From Ceraceosorus guamensis (lineage: Eukaryota > Basidiomycota > Exobasidiomycetes > Ceraceosorales > Ceraceosoraceae), in NCBI RefSeq assembly GCF_003144195.1, contig NW_020289999.1:131544-195543 (forward strand): a stretch of 64,000 bases of DNA. The letters run 5' to 3'. The notes under the pieces were generated by a model that worked only from the letters and a program-made list of their open reading frames with translations, did not search any database and had not been told where the DNA came from. A program made the translations under genes and the position numbers. This document shows positions 11,261 to 23,399 of the stretch, one piece after another; position 1 is the stretch's first letter; each line of letters opens with the position of its first letter.

Positions 11261-14200
11261 ATGCCACCTCGACGTGGAACGCGTCAAGGTGCGCGTGCAG
11301 CTGCACCGAGCAACACTCGACAAGACGACGATGATTCAGATCAGTATTCCTACGGAGAAGCGGCGAGGAGCGACAATGAGGAATTTATGAGCGCAGATGA
11401 GGAGCTTCCAGAGATCATCACGCGTCGCGATGCGTCCTCGTCCTCGCGCGCTTCCCGTCCTCAACCCGTGCCCAAAGGTACTGGGCGCCCTTCTCGAGCA
11501 TCAACTTCGGGAAAGGCTAAACCTGCTTGGCAGCCCGCTTCGTCGGATGACGAACAAAGCCCAGGTGTAGAAGAGGTCCAAGATGTGCATTTGCGCTCAA
11601 ACAGAGGACCGCCTCGAAGATCTGCGGGAGTGAGGTTCCAGACGACGCCGGCTGCGAGCGAGGATGAAGAGGAAGAGGATGTGAGACCGCTCAAGACGCG
11701 TCGCATGGCCTTGGGACGCGCAGCTGCTGCTTCAACACCAGCTGTCCGCTCGAGTCGTGGTCAGGCAAAGGCCAAGCAATCAGCGGGACCCAGCACTAGG
11801 AGCGCTAAAGCTTCCGCACCTCACAAGCGGAAAGCCAGTCGTCTGTCTGCAGCTGCTCTTGCCAGCCAATTAGCCGCTTCTGACCAGGAAGACGAGGAGG
11901 AGGAGGAACAGGAGGAGGAGGCGGAGGAGGAAGAGGAGGACGAGCTTGAAGAGATTATTCAAGTGGACGAGTCGTCTGAGGATGACCTTCCGCGGAGAAA
12001 ATCTCGCCGGGGTGCCCAGAAGTCTAAAGGCAAGGCTGGCACTCAGACTCGCGCGCGATCAAGCGCTAGCACGAGCCGCAGAGCACCACGAAAGAGCGCA
12101 GCTGGTGCAAGCTACGTCTTGGACCCAATCGTCCTTCCAGGCGACTCCGCAGAGGAGGCAGAATCGCAAGGAGAGTTCGACGGCGCTTTCAGACCCGGCA
12201 AAGGTCAGACCAAACGCAAGCGCAAGAAGTTCGTGCCGCTCTATCCTTCGAGCGATGAAGATTTCGTGTATGGAGACTACGGTTTGCCCCTACATCAGCG
12301 ACGAAAGGCTCCACCCCTCCCATCCAAGCAGAAAGTCAAGATACAACCTCACATCGACTTTGAGATTGACCCGCTCAGCGAGGATGCTCTAGCCACGTAC
12401 GGCAAGCTGCGCGACGTTTCCCCCATGCCCAAAAAGAGCTCCGCTAGACTTGTCGGATCGGATGATAGCTCACTTCCCGACGCTGCGGACGACTCCGGCG
12501 TGGACGCCTACTTGCAGGACAGTTCAGATCTGGAAGACTCGGACGATGTCAGCGTCGTTTCGGACGAGTTGGACAAGTCTACGCGCGCTGCGCGTCATCG
12601 TCGCAACTCGGTCGAGATGCTCTCCGACTCTTCGGACGGAAAGTCGCGCAGAAGGCGAGCCAAGAGCGAGGATAGCGCAGAGGAGCACTACCACGTCTCG
12701 GAAGACGAGGAGCCCAAATTTGATCAGGATGGTCTGCCCGTCGAGAAGAGTCTGCTGGGAAAACATTGGCCTACTTGTCACAAGTGCGGTGAAGAGTCTG
12801 CACTGAGCTTGATGGGTGGCCTGCAGCGCTTAGTCGGCAAACTGCATCGTGAGGGCAAACTCCGAAAGGGGCGATTGATGGAGCGCAAGACGAAAGGCGG
12901 ACGCGTGTCGAATCTGATTGGAGAATTTGACGAGACGGAAGCGATCGAGGGAACATTGGAAGATCGCGTGGAGGAGAGACGACAGGGCATTTTGCAAGCT
13001 GGAGGATGGCTGGAATGTTGCACCTGCTCCGCCTCTTTCCACTGGGGATGCCTCGCCGCCCCTCGTCAGCGCCGTATCCTGGACGAGATCAACGCCATTC
13101 ACGAAGCAGCCCAGAAGGCCCTCGAACCGGGCAAACCTTTTGTAGAGAGGGAAGGGCTAAAGTGGAACGAGTTCGTTTCCTTTGTCGAATGCTCGGATTG
13201 CTTTACGGAACATGGAAGGAGGTGCATGCTTTGTCATTCGGACGAGCCGCGCGAGCTGGACGCGCCACCCATGTTCCGCTGTCATCGGTGCAGGAGGTGC
13301 GCCCATTACGAATGCTGTCGACAAGTCACTGGCGATTCGACTGTGGAAGAGACGGCTGTAGCGAGGCAGGGCGCCCAGTGGCAATGCATGGACGTGAGTA
13401 CCCTCTGCCCTCGAGTGTATATCGTGGAACGCTTGCTGATTCCATTCTGGTCGCGCCATTGCAGTGCGAAGTCTGGGGTAGAGTGGCGTCCATCATCGCT
13501 TGGCGTCCCTCCGCCGAAGCGGCTGCCGAACCAGAGCCAGAGCAAGCGCCAGGCGAGCCATTGCCGGTCCGAAGTTTCAAGGAGAATCTGCACAGAGAGT
13601 ACCTGGTCAGATTCGTCGACGTATCCTTTCGCAACACCCAATGGGTACCGCACGCATGGCTCAGTGTAGCCAACTCTCACCTGCTCAATCACTTTTTGCA
13701 AAAGGGCACTCGCGTCGAGCTGGAAGACAAGGCGATCAAGGGCGTAGGAAAACCCATCATTAATGCTCAGTCGGCAAGGGCTGGTGTGGCAGGAACGCTG
13801 GCACGCGGTCGCAAGAGTGCTGTGGAGCTGCTCTCGCAGGCTCCTGCCTTACGCAGGCGTCGAAGGCGCAGGAGGCTCGAGCTGGTCGAGGATCAGACGA
13901 ATGATCAGGTGGCCATTGTCGCTGATGGACCTCCTCGAGCGGTCCCTGATGCTCAGTTGCGAATCCCATTCCCTTGGCGCACGCCAGATCGAGTGCTGGA
14001 CTGCTTCTTCAAGGTAGACATTCTGGGCGCTGCAGGTCGCATCGCGGCACGCAACAAGGAGCCGCCAAACCCCAATCGTCGTCCACGAGCCAAGCAGCAT
14101 GCCGAAAATCGTCAAAAGTATCGCGAAGATCCCAACATGATCCACATTGATGATTTGGACGAAAACTTGCTCGACCCCGAGAGTGCTCTCGAAAGCTTGC

Positions 14201-17200
14201 CGTACGTCGCCAAGATCTTTGTCAAGTGGGAAGACATAGGATACGACTTGAGCACGTGGGAGGATGGACCGAGCCCTTTTGATCAAGCGGACGTATACGA
14301 AGAGTTTGTGGCTGCTTATCGTCGGTACTTGCAAGGTCGAAAGGTTTTCGTGCCCTGGCTCAGCACCAAGCAGCTTCAAGACCTTGACAAGAGGAAGGGC
14401 CTCTCCTTCAAGCCGTTCCGCGAGCAACCACGCTATGTCTGCGAGGGGCAGCTGCTGGACTTTCAGCTCGAAGGTCTCAATTGGATGCGCTTCAACTGGT
14501 TCAATCATCAACCTGGCATATTGGCAGACGAGATGGGTCTGGGCAAGACGATTCAAATGATCTCCTTTTTGGGCTCGCTGTACCACGAGTACAATGTGTC
14601 TCCCTTCTTGATCGTCGTCCCCAACTCGACGATTGGCAATTGGGTCAGAGAATTCGAAACGTGGATGCCTTCGATGCGAGTCGTGCCTTACTATGGCGTT
14701 GCGGACTCGCGCGACGTCGTCGAGAACTACGAGCTGTTCCATGAGAACAAGGTGGACGGCCGACAGGCGCTCAAGGCTCACGTCGTGCTTGTGTCTGACA
14801 CGACGGCTCGTGCGACGCCGGCCGTGCTGCGCAGAGTGCAGCAGTGGCAAGTGATGGTGGTGGACGAAGGTCAGAGTTTGAAGGGAGGAGAATCCAACAA
14901 GCTCGTCAGGCAGCTCAACGACTTGCCTGCTGAACATCGCATGATCATGACCGGCACGCCGCTCAACAACAATATTGGCGAGCTCTTCAATCTGCTCAAT
15001 TGGCTGCAGCCTGGCGGCGATTGGTCCCGCATCGAAGATCTCAAGAAGGAATACGAAAGCCTCACGCCGGCGCTCATCGAAGAGCTTCAACCTCGCCTGC
15101 GACCTTTCTTCCTTCGTCGGCTCAAGGCGGATGTGGTCAACTTGCCTGCAAAGACGGAGCTCATCGTTCCCATTTCTCTCAAGCCTGTGCAAAAGCAGAT
15201 CTACAAGAGTATCCTCGAGGCGAACATCGAGGATATTCAAGGTCTGCTCAACGAGCGGCACGGCAAAGGCAAGAAGAAGAAGATTGTGCTCAACATGAAT
15301 GGAATCCTCTCTCAGCTTCGCAAATGCTGCCAGCACCCTTATCTGATCGCTCCGACGCTCGAGATCCGAGAGGGCGATCGCAAGTACGTGGCGGAAGAGG
15401 AGATGAATCGCTTCGTGGATGCGAGCGGCAAGCTGGCCTTTCTTCGAGAGCTGCTGCCCAAGCTCAAAGCCCGCGGACATCGCGTCCTGCTCTTTTCGCA
15501 ATTCGTCATCAATCTCAACATTGTAGAGGACTTTTTGGAAGATGCTGGTTACAAGTTTTTGCGACTTGATGGTAATCTGGGCCAGAAACAGAGGCAGAAG
15601 GGCATCGATGCCTTTAACAAGCCCGATTCGGAGTACTTTATCTACATTCTCTCCACTCGGGCTGGTGGCGTCGGTATCAACCTGGCTACAGCGGACACGG
15701 TCATCGTAAGTACAGAATGACTTTTGCTTTCGACTTCGTTGCGCACGTGCACTAGTGCTCACTCATCGTTGTTCGCATCGCGGCCCAGGTCTTCGATCCC
15801 GACTTCAACCCACACGTCGACATGCAGGCCATTGCTCGTGCACACCGCATCGGTCAGACGAAGCGCGTCCTTATCTTTGACCTGGTGTCAAAAAACACCG
15901 CCGAAGAACGCATCATTCAAAATGCTAGAGGCAAGATGGTGCTGGATCATCTCATTGTGCAGAATCTCAACAATGAAGAGACGCAAGCTGAAGAGATCGA
16001 AAGTATCATCAAGTACGGCGCTCAGGCTCTCTTTGCGGAGCAAGGAACGGAGGAGACCGCCCAGGACATACGCTACACCAGCGATGATCTGGACAAGTTG
16101 ATAGAGCGTGCAGAGACAGAGGATCAAGACAGGCCACATGCGGCCACGGAAGGCGATGGCGGCTTTTCCTTTGCACGCATCTGGGAGACCGAGAATGCAA
16201 ATGGCGAGTCCGATGTTGTTCCAGCGCAGAACATCGCAGACAGTGACTTCTGGCAGGATCTGCTGGAGAAGACTCGCTTGGCAGAGGATGCGCGCCGAGA
16301 GGAGAAGGCCAAGCGCGAGGCAGAAGAGCTGGCTAGCGGCAAGAGGCGCACGCGAAAGCAGACGAAGTACGATTTGGATGGTGAGCAGCAAGACGACGAC
16401 GACGAGGAGTGGGTCGCTCAGCGCGCTGGCTCCGAGGCATCCGATCACGCCATGCCTGCCGCTGCGGAAGTCGCAGCAGAGGCAGGAGATCTCGTGGCGA
16501 AGCCGGCTCGCAAGCGTGGTCCTCGGAAGTCTCAAGGCGAAGGCGCTGCGCGTGCACGTGGCCGTCCAAGAAAGTCGCAGACCGACGCGGCAACGCCTGG
16601 AACCCAAGACGGCGAGGCAGGACCGTCCCAGCCCAAACCTCGCGGCCGTCAGGTGCTCATGCCAGATGGCGAAAACATCCCGACACCTGCTCAAGCGCAG
16701 CTCATCCTCGAGACCATTCCGCGCAACGTCATGATAGAGGTGCTGGACAATGTTCTGGTCAAGAAGACGGACATTGAAGCTTTGCAGCCTTCTAATAAGC
16801 GTCCGCAATTGACCCATCTGCATGCAGTAAGTGCAGAGCACAGAAGCTCGTGCTTGGGATTTCGCTGATCATTCACTGCGCTGTGCACAGGTCTATTTCG
16901 AGAAACAGCTAGGCATTCCTTATGCGTGCTTCAAATTTGCATTCATCTTCATCGACTCGTCGCAGCTACCTGAGAACGTTCGAGGCTTGGACTTTGATGG
17001 GGCAGTATTCCTGGACGCGGGCATCGTGCGGGAACATCTGATCCGCGCAGTCGCGAAGATATGGCAAGTCTGGAACAAGGGCAAACATGGACGCAAGGCA
17101 AGACTGTTGACCGATGCGGAGAAGCAAGAGCTTATGCAAGGCTTCAGCTCGCTTCGTGATCTAGGCGCCACAAACATTGATGGTGTCATGCATGCGGCCG

Positions 17201-18224
17201 AGATCATGTTTGGCACAGCTGATGTGGCGCAAGCAAGGAGCATGCTTAGGGTTTTGCGAGACAAGTTGGTAGAGATGATGACGATTCTCGGACCATTCAA
17301 CGACGACCAAAATCGCAGACTTTTGGCTACTTCCAGGAAGGTGCACGGCGCGAGCGAAGCTTTGCTGCTCGCTACTAGTCCCGAGGCGCCGCCACCGCTC
17401 GGTAACTTCGATTACATATACCGCCCTCGACCATCGATGACGAAGGCTGAACGAGAGCTTGCACGTCAAGCTGCCGCACCGCCTATCGACCCAATGTCTG
17501 CTGGAGTAATTTCCCTCGAGCAAGCGCATCTGCTGGAGAAGAAGAGACAAGAGTTGGGACCGGCCAGGTTGAGCCAACTGCAAGCTCGAGCGCGAAAGTC
17601 GGCGGGATCTGCGTCACAATCTGCAACCTCACTGTCACAGCCTGCTCCTTCTGTTCCACGCTCCGATCTGGCTCCTCTTCCTCCTCCTCCGACTTCGCAA
17701 ATGCCAGTGTCTGCCTTCTCCAGGCCAAGCACATTGCAACCGCCGCAATACGCTCAGAGCCAACCCGTGCTGCACCATTCGCCACCCAGGCATCCGGCTG
17801 CAAGCCACTCCCAAAGTGTTGCGGACCCCTACGCAGAGATTGCTACGAGAGGAGAACCCGCGGCCAGGGCGTCCTTTGCCATCACGAACCGAGGTGGTCA
17901 GCTTTGCGAAATTTGCGAAGGTCCATTCCACTTTGTAGTGAGTGTAGCTGCAACATCAGGCTCGGGAGAGGTGTTCTAGGCGACATAAAACTGACACGTC
18001 GAACCTATCGTTGTTCTTGTTCACCTCTTTCTCCTTTGCTCCGTGTGCAGAACAAATGCCCAGTCATGCAGCCTGGCAACGAGAAGATTGCTACGCAAAG
18101 GTACCGGGCTATGGCGAGGGCTTTGGTCGCGAAGCCTTCGAACATGACGAAGAGGACCCTTACGTTCATGCGTCAGGTGCTACTCAAGAGAGATGTCGTC
18201 GCAGCTCAGGTGCCTGCTGTATAG
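11261..18224 (+). CDS. Mi-2/CHD3-type chromatin remodelling ATPase (Mit1-like)
   Basis: Exons 11261-13393, 13465-15705, 15789-16826, 16891-17937 and 18051-18224 encode 2210 residues. The first 500 residues are acidic/basic, disordered and nuclear-looking (EDEEEEEQEEEAEEEEED stretch). Zinc-finger clusters of PHD type follow: CHKC at about 507, CCTCSASFHWGC at about 586, and CMLC...CHRCRRCAHYECC at about 655-686. Two chromodomain-like segments come next (about 756-780 and 960-980). The SNF2 ATPase has DEMGLGKTIQ (about 1066) and VVDEGQSLK (about 1177), with helicase-C HRVLLFSQF (about 1383) and ARAHRIGQTKR (about 1472). A C-terminal CX2CX4HX4C knuckle (C2143, C2146, H2151, C2156) spans the last intron. 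PHD plus chromo plus SNF2 with DEGQ instead of DEAH fits fungal Mit1/CHD3-like remodellers that space nucleosomes in silent chromatin. Chd1 is less likely given the PHD-type fingers. The SNF2 core is certain. Confidence 0.88.
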
Positions 18225-18538
18225 ATGCGTGGACCCATCTCATCAAGCTTGATCTGAATCGACAGAAATCGCTACACAATGAAGGTTTATCGCTACCCAC
18301 CTTGCTCTCACGAAGATGCTCTACTTTTTTCCGCCTGCACATAATCTCGAACATGTAATGCTACGCGAGTAAGACGAGATTTCGGCGATCGGTCTCTAGG
18401 GCTGATCGATGTGAGATTGAGTATGGATGCTCGATTCAGTCGCAGTGCAGGAGGACGCTGGTCACACAACGCAAGCCAGGCAACCTTCAGATCGATGCGG
18501 CAAGCTGCCAGATATCCCGAGCGGAATCATGCCATCCT
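18225..18538. other. Convergent 3' intergenic region
   Basis: This 314-bp region lies between the stop of the remodeller and the stop of the Rrp47 gene. No ORF or repeat of note is visible. Confidence 0.5.
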
Positions 18539-19669
18539 TCACCGCAACGTTGCCTTTTTGGCCAATTTGGCCTCTTTGAGCTTTTTACGAAGAGCTTTTG
18601 CTTCCTGGGATAAAGGATCAGAGTCGGTCGAATTGACCTTTGCAGCGGACTCGCTCGATTTGCGCTTCTTGTCGCTGACCTCCTGTTGCGTTGAGGAGGC
18701 AACTTTGTCCTTCTTGCTCAAATTCGCATCCAAAGCTTTGGACTTTTGGTGTTTCTCATTCTTCTGTTTGGGGAGAGATGAGGTAGATGGAGATGCACGA
18801 CTGGAATTCGGAGCATCATCGTCATCGTCTTGATCCTCAAATCGCGTATGAGAACCTTTTGAGTCGAATTTGGAAGACTTGGAAGAGGTGGATTTGCCTG
18901 CTCCTCTGTCCAATGCGGCCTTGACGAAACGTCCAGCTGCTACACCATCCACCGGCATTCTCCGCTCCTCTTTTCCAAAACCGGCAGCTTTCAGCTTTTC
19001 CAATCCTGCGCCGGCATTTGTGCCATCCCCTCCGCTCGAAGCTGGCGGTGCAAGTCGCGGCAACTTTCGTTGAGCAACTGCGACTTTTTGGAAATAGTTC
19101 TTGACGCGTTCCAAAGAGGCTGTGACGTTGTGCGTCTTGGGATCTTTGGAGTTTACTCTGAGATACACTGTGAGAGGTAGTTTGCAAGAAGCGCATGAAG
19201 AGGAGGGGGTGGGGGAGTGAGGGCTAGGAATGTCAGATGGCTTGTCCGTAGTCAAGAATAAGACACCATCGTGTTGCTCTGGCGCTACTCCTTGGCTAGA
19301 GAGAAAGAGACACGAGCGCATATAGGCGCTGATTCATCGCTCTGGTTGCCAATAGCTGAAGCCACACTCACTCCATACCAGGTCTAACAAGACGTACGCC
19401 GCGCTGATGTTCAATCTGGCACTGTCCAACCTTCCACCCGATTCTTTCCTATTCGCTGCGTCATTACTCTTGCTCCTGCTCGATTCCGCTTGACCATTCG
19501 AAGCGTGGTCGGAAGCAACTTGTACGTCGGATTGGGAAGATCCACTCTCTAGTTGTTGGCTCAGCACCGACAGCTTTTGGCAAAGGACAGGGTCGAGAAC
19601 GTCAGAGAGGTGTGCGATGGATGATTGGAGGGATTGAAGAGTAGCCGTGGGATCTTGAGGCAGGGACAT
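18539..19669 (-). CDS. LRP1: Exosome-associated nuclear cofactor Rrp47/Lrp1 (C1D family)
   Basis: Exons 19669-19372 and 19167-18539 flank a 204-bp intron and encode 308 residues. The Sas10/C1D fold is recognisable: an N-terminal helix with LQSSIAHLSDVLDPVL, then NISAAYVLLDLVW joined across the intron to MYLRVNSKDPKTHNV and LERVKNYFQKV. This is the canonical C1D core. The C-terminal half is a lysine-rich disordered tail ending KKLKEAKLAKKATLR, as in yeast Lrp1, where the basic tail binds structured RNA. Rrp47 forms a heterodimer with Rrp6 and helps the nuclear exosome process 5.8S rRNA, snRNAs and snoRNAs. The intron is longer than others in the window, and an in-frame reading through part of it is possible. 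The family alignment around YLRVN supports the chosen acceptor. Confidence 0.85.
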
Positions 19670-20353
19670 GTTGTCTCGAATGCGCTTGTGGTCGCGGCTT
19701 CTTTCGTGCAATTCTTGTCAGAGCGTGGGAATGGACAGGTAGCTGATTGACTCGGGGCTGCTTGCCAATCTTCAATGCACACACACGACCGTCAGAGATC
19801 TTGAGGACCGTTACATAGAAATCACAAATGTGACCGACGACGAGCGAGGACCTTGAATGTATAGTAGTGGAGAGGGACTCTTGACTTTCTGTCGATGCAC
19901 GATGCATCAGGTGCACAGCCAAAATTTACGAGAGTTGAGTGGCGAAAGGGAAGCAGATGTCACGTGATAAAAACGCGCGTGCGCGTTGAGCGCGTGTTGA
20001 GCGGCGGAGGTGCATGCAACGCCGCGGAGTCAGACTTGTGAATTGAATGGCCGGGATGCTGCTGATGCATGCTGAGTCCTTCAGCGCGTACCATATACGA
20101 TCCGCGGTACGACAGCTTTGAGACCCAAAGGGGACAGCACATGTGTTTGGCTGGCTTCTTCAAGATCACGTCCATCCACCAGCCAGAAAGGATGAGACTA
20201 TGCAAAACGGGCACCTGTGTCGCGCGAGGTTGAGAAGGGAAGGCAAAAATTTGGTACGCAAGACTCAGAGGGTCCGGACGAGCCATTCCCTGAGAACAAA
20301 TCACAATCCAACACGATTGGGCAGCACGCTAGACGGTGAAGAGAAGCAAGACC
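19670..20353. promoter_or_regulatory. Divergent intergenic region
   Basis: This 684-bp spacer lies between the Rrp47 start and the hypothetical gene at 20354. It contains a GCGCG-rich patch near 19974-20000 (ACGCGCGTGCGCGTTGAGCGCGTGTTGAGCG). No coding sequence was recognised. Confidence 0.45.
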
Positions 20354-21568
20354 ATGTCCACTCCATTTCAAGAAGATTGTGATGGCCGAGGTGCATTCCT
20401 GCAAGTCGAAGCGACAAAGTATCGCAACGATGCGCACGGATTTGCTGGTGTCTATCAGGATCGTGGCATTGCGCATGCAGCAACGCATCATCCTCATCCA
20501 TCCGACGAGATGGATGCAGATTTGCACACGCAAGCCATCAATCTAGCCTTTGATGATTTGTGAGCATATTGAAATCACCCTGCGCAACGGCATGCTGTAG
20601 CGACGAATGCTGATCCTGCATCTCGCAACCCTCATTGCGACGTTGCTCGAGCTAGCTATGCGGATTTCATGAGGGGCGGTGGAGGTACAACGGATGTGTA
20701 CGGGCATCAACAGCCACAGGCCGGTCCATCCACGCATGATGATGCGCTTTTCCCTTCAGAAACCCATCACCATCAAGGTGCTAGGCTGTCAAGACCTGCC
20801 ATCCTCTACACAACGCACGAGTCCGCGCACAAGCCTTTGGTTCCGGCCTTCTCCCTGGTGGACAAAGACGTGCCCTCCTCTCACTCGTCGCCGACCAGAT
20901 GCGGAGCAAGCGCTGATGAAGAGGGACATGGAGCAGCGCAAAGCTCGAGTCCAAAAAGGATTGATTCGACGCATGCACCACCCGCCAGTCAGATACATCC
21001 CTGGGCTGCGCCATTCTCTTTGAGGGTGAAGGAGGAAGCAGAAGAGCCGGAGAACAACGACGTACCGAGTGCTGCTGTAATTCAGCAATCACACGAGCAA
21101 GATGTGTATCCTTGCTTGGCGCAAGAGACATCGTACGGCGCAGCACCTGACGAAGTACCCGTTCATCCAGCTATCCATTCGTTTTGTTCGAAAAGGCCAG
21201 CTTCTGCATCGTGGCCGGAGTGGAAGTTGAATTACGCTCAAATAAGGCCAAGCAGGGCAACTTCCGACGGCCCTACTCTGAAAGATCTCACGGCATTTGT
21301 CGTTGACCACGACAATCCATCGATGGGTCAAGGCTTTGACAGAGCACCAAAGCCTACTCCGCAAGCCCCGAAGGCGCTCGCTAAAGCTCAACTGTATGCG
21401 CAAGAGACCGGCACGAGGTTGGACTTGAGAGCATTATGGGCCCATAGAATACGAGTGGAGGCCAAACGTCGCAGTCTGGGCAGTCGTCACGTACCTACGC
21501 AAGATGGATCGATGACGAGCAGGGTATACTTGAGGCGCAATGTCAGATGGGCAAAGGAGAAGCGGTAG
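20354..21568 (+). CDS. Hypothetical protein, 372 aa
   Basis: Exons 20354-20559 and 20656-21568 join in frame across a 96-bp GTGAGC...CTAG intron. The ATG at 20354 has an ACCATG context. The N-terminus is MSTPFQEDCDGRGAFLQVEA. The middle is low complexity (His, Pro, Ser). The C-terminal 110 residues are more ordered: SWPEWKLNYAQIRPSR, LKDLTAFVVDHDNPSMG, then a basic helix-like end TRLDLRALWAHRIRVEAKRR and RVYLRRNVRWAKEKR. No signal peptide or membrane segment is visible. I do not recognise the family. Base composition and codon use look like the neighbours. It is probably a nuclear or regulatory protein, but that is only an impression from composition. Confidence 0.6.
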
Positions 21569-21996
21569 TGGTGGTTGAGATTGAAATGTTAAAATGGACA
21601 TTCACTCGGTGCTGCGCTTTTCAAACACAGCGACGCGAGCTCAAGAGGCCTCTTTCTTCGCGAAGCAATCAACGCCAGTCGCGCCTCGACAAACAGCGTT
21701 GCATCTGACCGTAATGCGTGGTGAACGCGACTGTTGACTCGGATTCAGATTGCGTAGCTGTAGGCGGAGGGGATGCTCACAAAATCTTAGTGTGGAGAAC
21801 ATCAAGAGCGGAGAATGAGGGCCGAGATGCTGGGCCGGCGGATCGTCATGTGCCAACCCTTCGAGAAAGAACGTTCTGAAGCGAGAAGGAGGAAGCGGGT
21901 CTTTTGAAGAGTTCGTCTTTCGCGGACTTCAATCCCCTTTTCAGGCGCTCGAAGCAATCCTTTTTAGACGAGTATTTTCCGCGCGAAGCGACTCAT
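21569..21996. other. Convergent 3' intergenic region
   Basis: This 428-bp stretch lies between two convergent hypothetical genes. Nothing is recognisable in it. Confidence 0.5.
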
Positions 21997-23399
21997 TCAC
22001 CAGGCGTATCGCTTGTGCAACTCATCGACGCGTTTTTGTAGCTGTCTAGGAATTCTCGCAAATTCCGCGCGCAGCACCGCCGATCTGGCAGCTAGCTCCT
22101 GAGAAATGGGAATCTGGCAGTCCAGGCTCACACCTCCCGGACCTTCCATCGAGATCCTAACGACGCAATCTTGTCGACAAGATCGCTGCGTTCTGAAGTC
22201 GGGCGGAGGTGAGGCTGAGAGGGCAGTGAGGCCTGATTGAGATTGCGCTGGCGAAGCGGTGCGGCACGAGGTGATTTGGAATCCGTCGCCGTCGGATGAT
22301 GAATCGTAGCCTTCATCCCGCATGCCGATGCCATCTGCGTTGGCGATGGAAGCAGAAGCGCGGGTTGGCAGATGAGCCGATGCTAATTCAGATGGCGGCG
22401 CTGTCTGGCGATTGGTGCTGCTGCTGGGCGCCGCAGAGGCTCGACGAAGCGCTGCTGCGCGCGAAGGGGAAGCCTCGAGAGCTTCGAGATCGATGGATCG
22501 ATCTGCTCCCAGAAGACGAGCCAATGGAGAATGCGGTGCACCGGCACCGGCAGCGTCGACATTGACGTTGCTATTGCGTGCTTCTCGTCTGTGAGGCGTG
22601 CTGGGTGGAGCCATTGAGCCTCGGACGGACCGAGGAGATATGCTCGGCGTACGAGTCCTGGCGATGCTGAACATCGACGGAGATCGAAGACGGTGCTCGC
22701 CCAGAGAGGCAAGCACGGAAGGGTTGAGCGAGCTCGCTCTCAAAACCGAAGTTGTCCTCGGCGCTACGGATCCGCTTTTGCTCCTGCTCCTCCTTCTTAT
22801 TGGAGAGGGAGTGGAGGGCGTAAAAGGCCTCTTGCGCGGTTTGGGAGTGCTAAATCGCCCACGGAAAGAAGCGGGCACGGACTGTCCTCGCTGTGCGGAA
22901 GAGGAAGACGAAGAGAGGCCGACTGAAGAGGCTCGAAAGCTTGATGTCACTCTTGCTCGTGTAGCGTCAAACGCGGATCGGGCGGGGGTGGAAGGTGAAG
23001 GGGCCGACGCTGCCGTGCCTGTCCCAGGCTCAGTCTTGATATTGGGCTCAGCCTTGACAGGGACTGAGAAGAATGACGGGCCGGCCAAGACCTCGGAAGC
23101 AGAGCGCTGTGCGCATCGAAAGGAAGGAACAGCAAATCAAAGATGAAAGGAGAGGTATTGAGCGGGACGACTGGGGGGTGAATAAGGAAGGTCAAGGCGA
23201 AAGGGTGCACTCACAAAGCTCGAAGCTCCGACGCTCGGTGCTCTGCTGGTGCTCCTGGCCCGAGTGGCGATGGAACGCTGCGAGGATGCAGGGACATCAG
23301 AGTGATGCGCCTATCTACCAGCTTGCGCAGTATTTCATGACGACTCGACACCACAACCCTAAGTTCCACAGGCGCACTTACAAAGGTGTGGTCTTCCAT
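21997..23399 (-). CDS. Ser/Arg-rich hypothetical protein, 396 aa
   Basis: Exons 23399-23382 (18 bp), 23277-23215 (63 bp) and 23106-21997 all meet in phase 0. The start reads MEDHTF, then RSIATRARSTSRAPSVGASS, then a large exon. The first 300 residues are disordered and rich in Ser, Arg, Pro and Thr, with SPIRRRSRSKSGS and several S/T-P sites (possible CDK targets) and two KxEP blocks (VKAEPNIKTEP) that resemble sumoylation sites. The C-terminus is compact and charged (ISQELAARSAVLRAEFARIP, then LQKRVDELHKRYAW), probably a coiled helix. No known domain was recognised. The Ser/Arg-rich composition suggests a nuclear, phosphorylated protein. The very small first exon is inferred from frame and splice signals only. 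Confidence 0.6.

Noticed and set aside
13849-15762. A 637-codon antisense frame opposite the remodeller ATPase
   Set aside because: It is a shadow of the strongly biased coding sequence of the SNF2 core, which has unmistakable motifs on the plus strand.
15888-16841. A 317-codon antisense frame under the remodeller
   Set aside because: Shadow frame. The plus strand encodes helicase-C sequence continuous with the neighbouring exons.
20789-21146. Overlapping minus-strand frames opposite the hypothetical gene
   Set aside because: They mirror the plus-strand coding sequence, lack patterns of their own and have no splice support.
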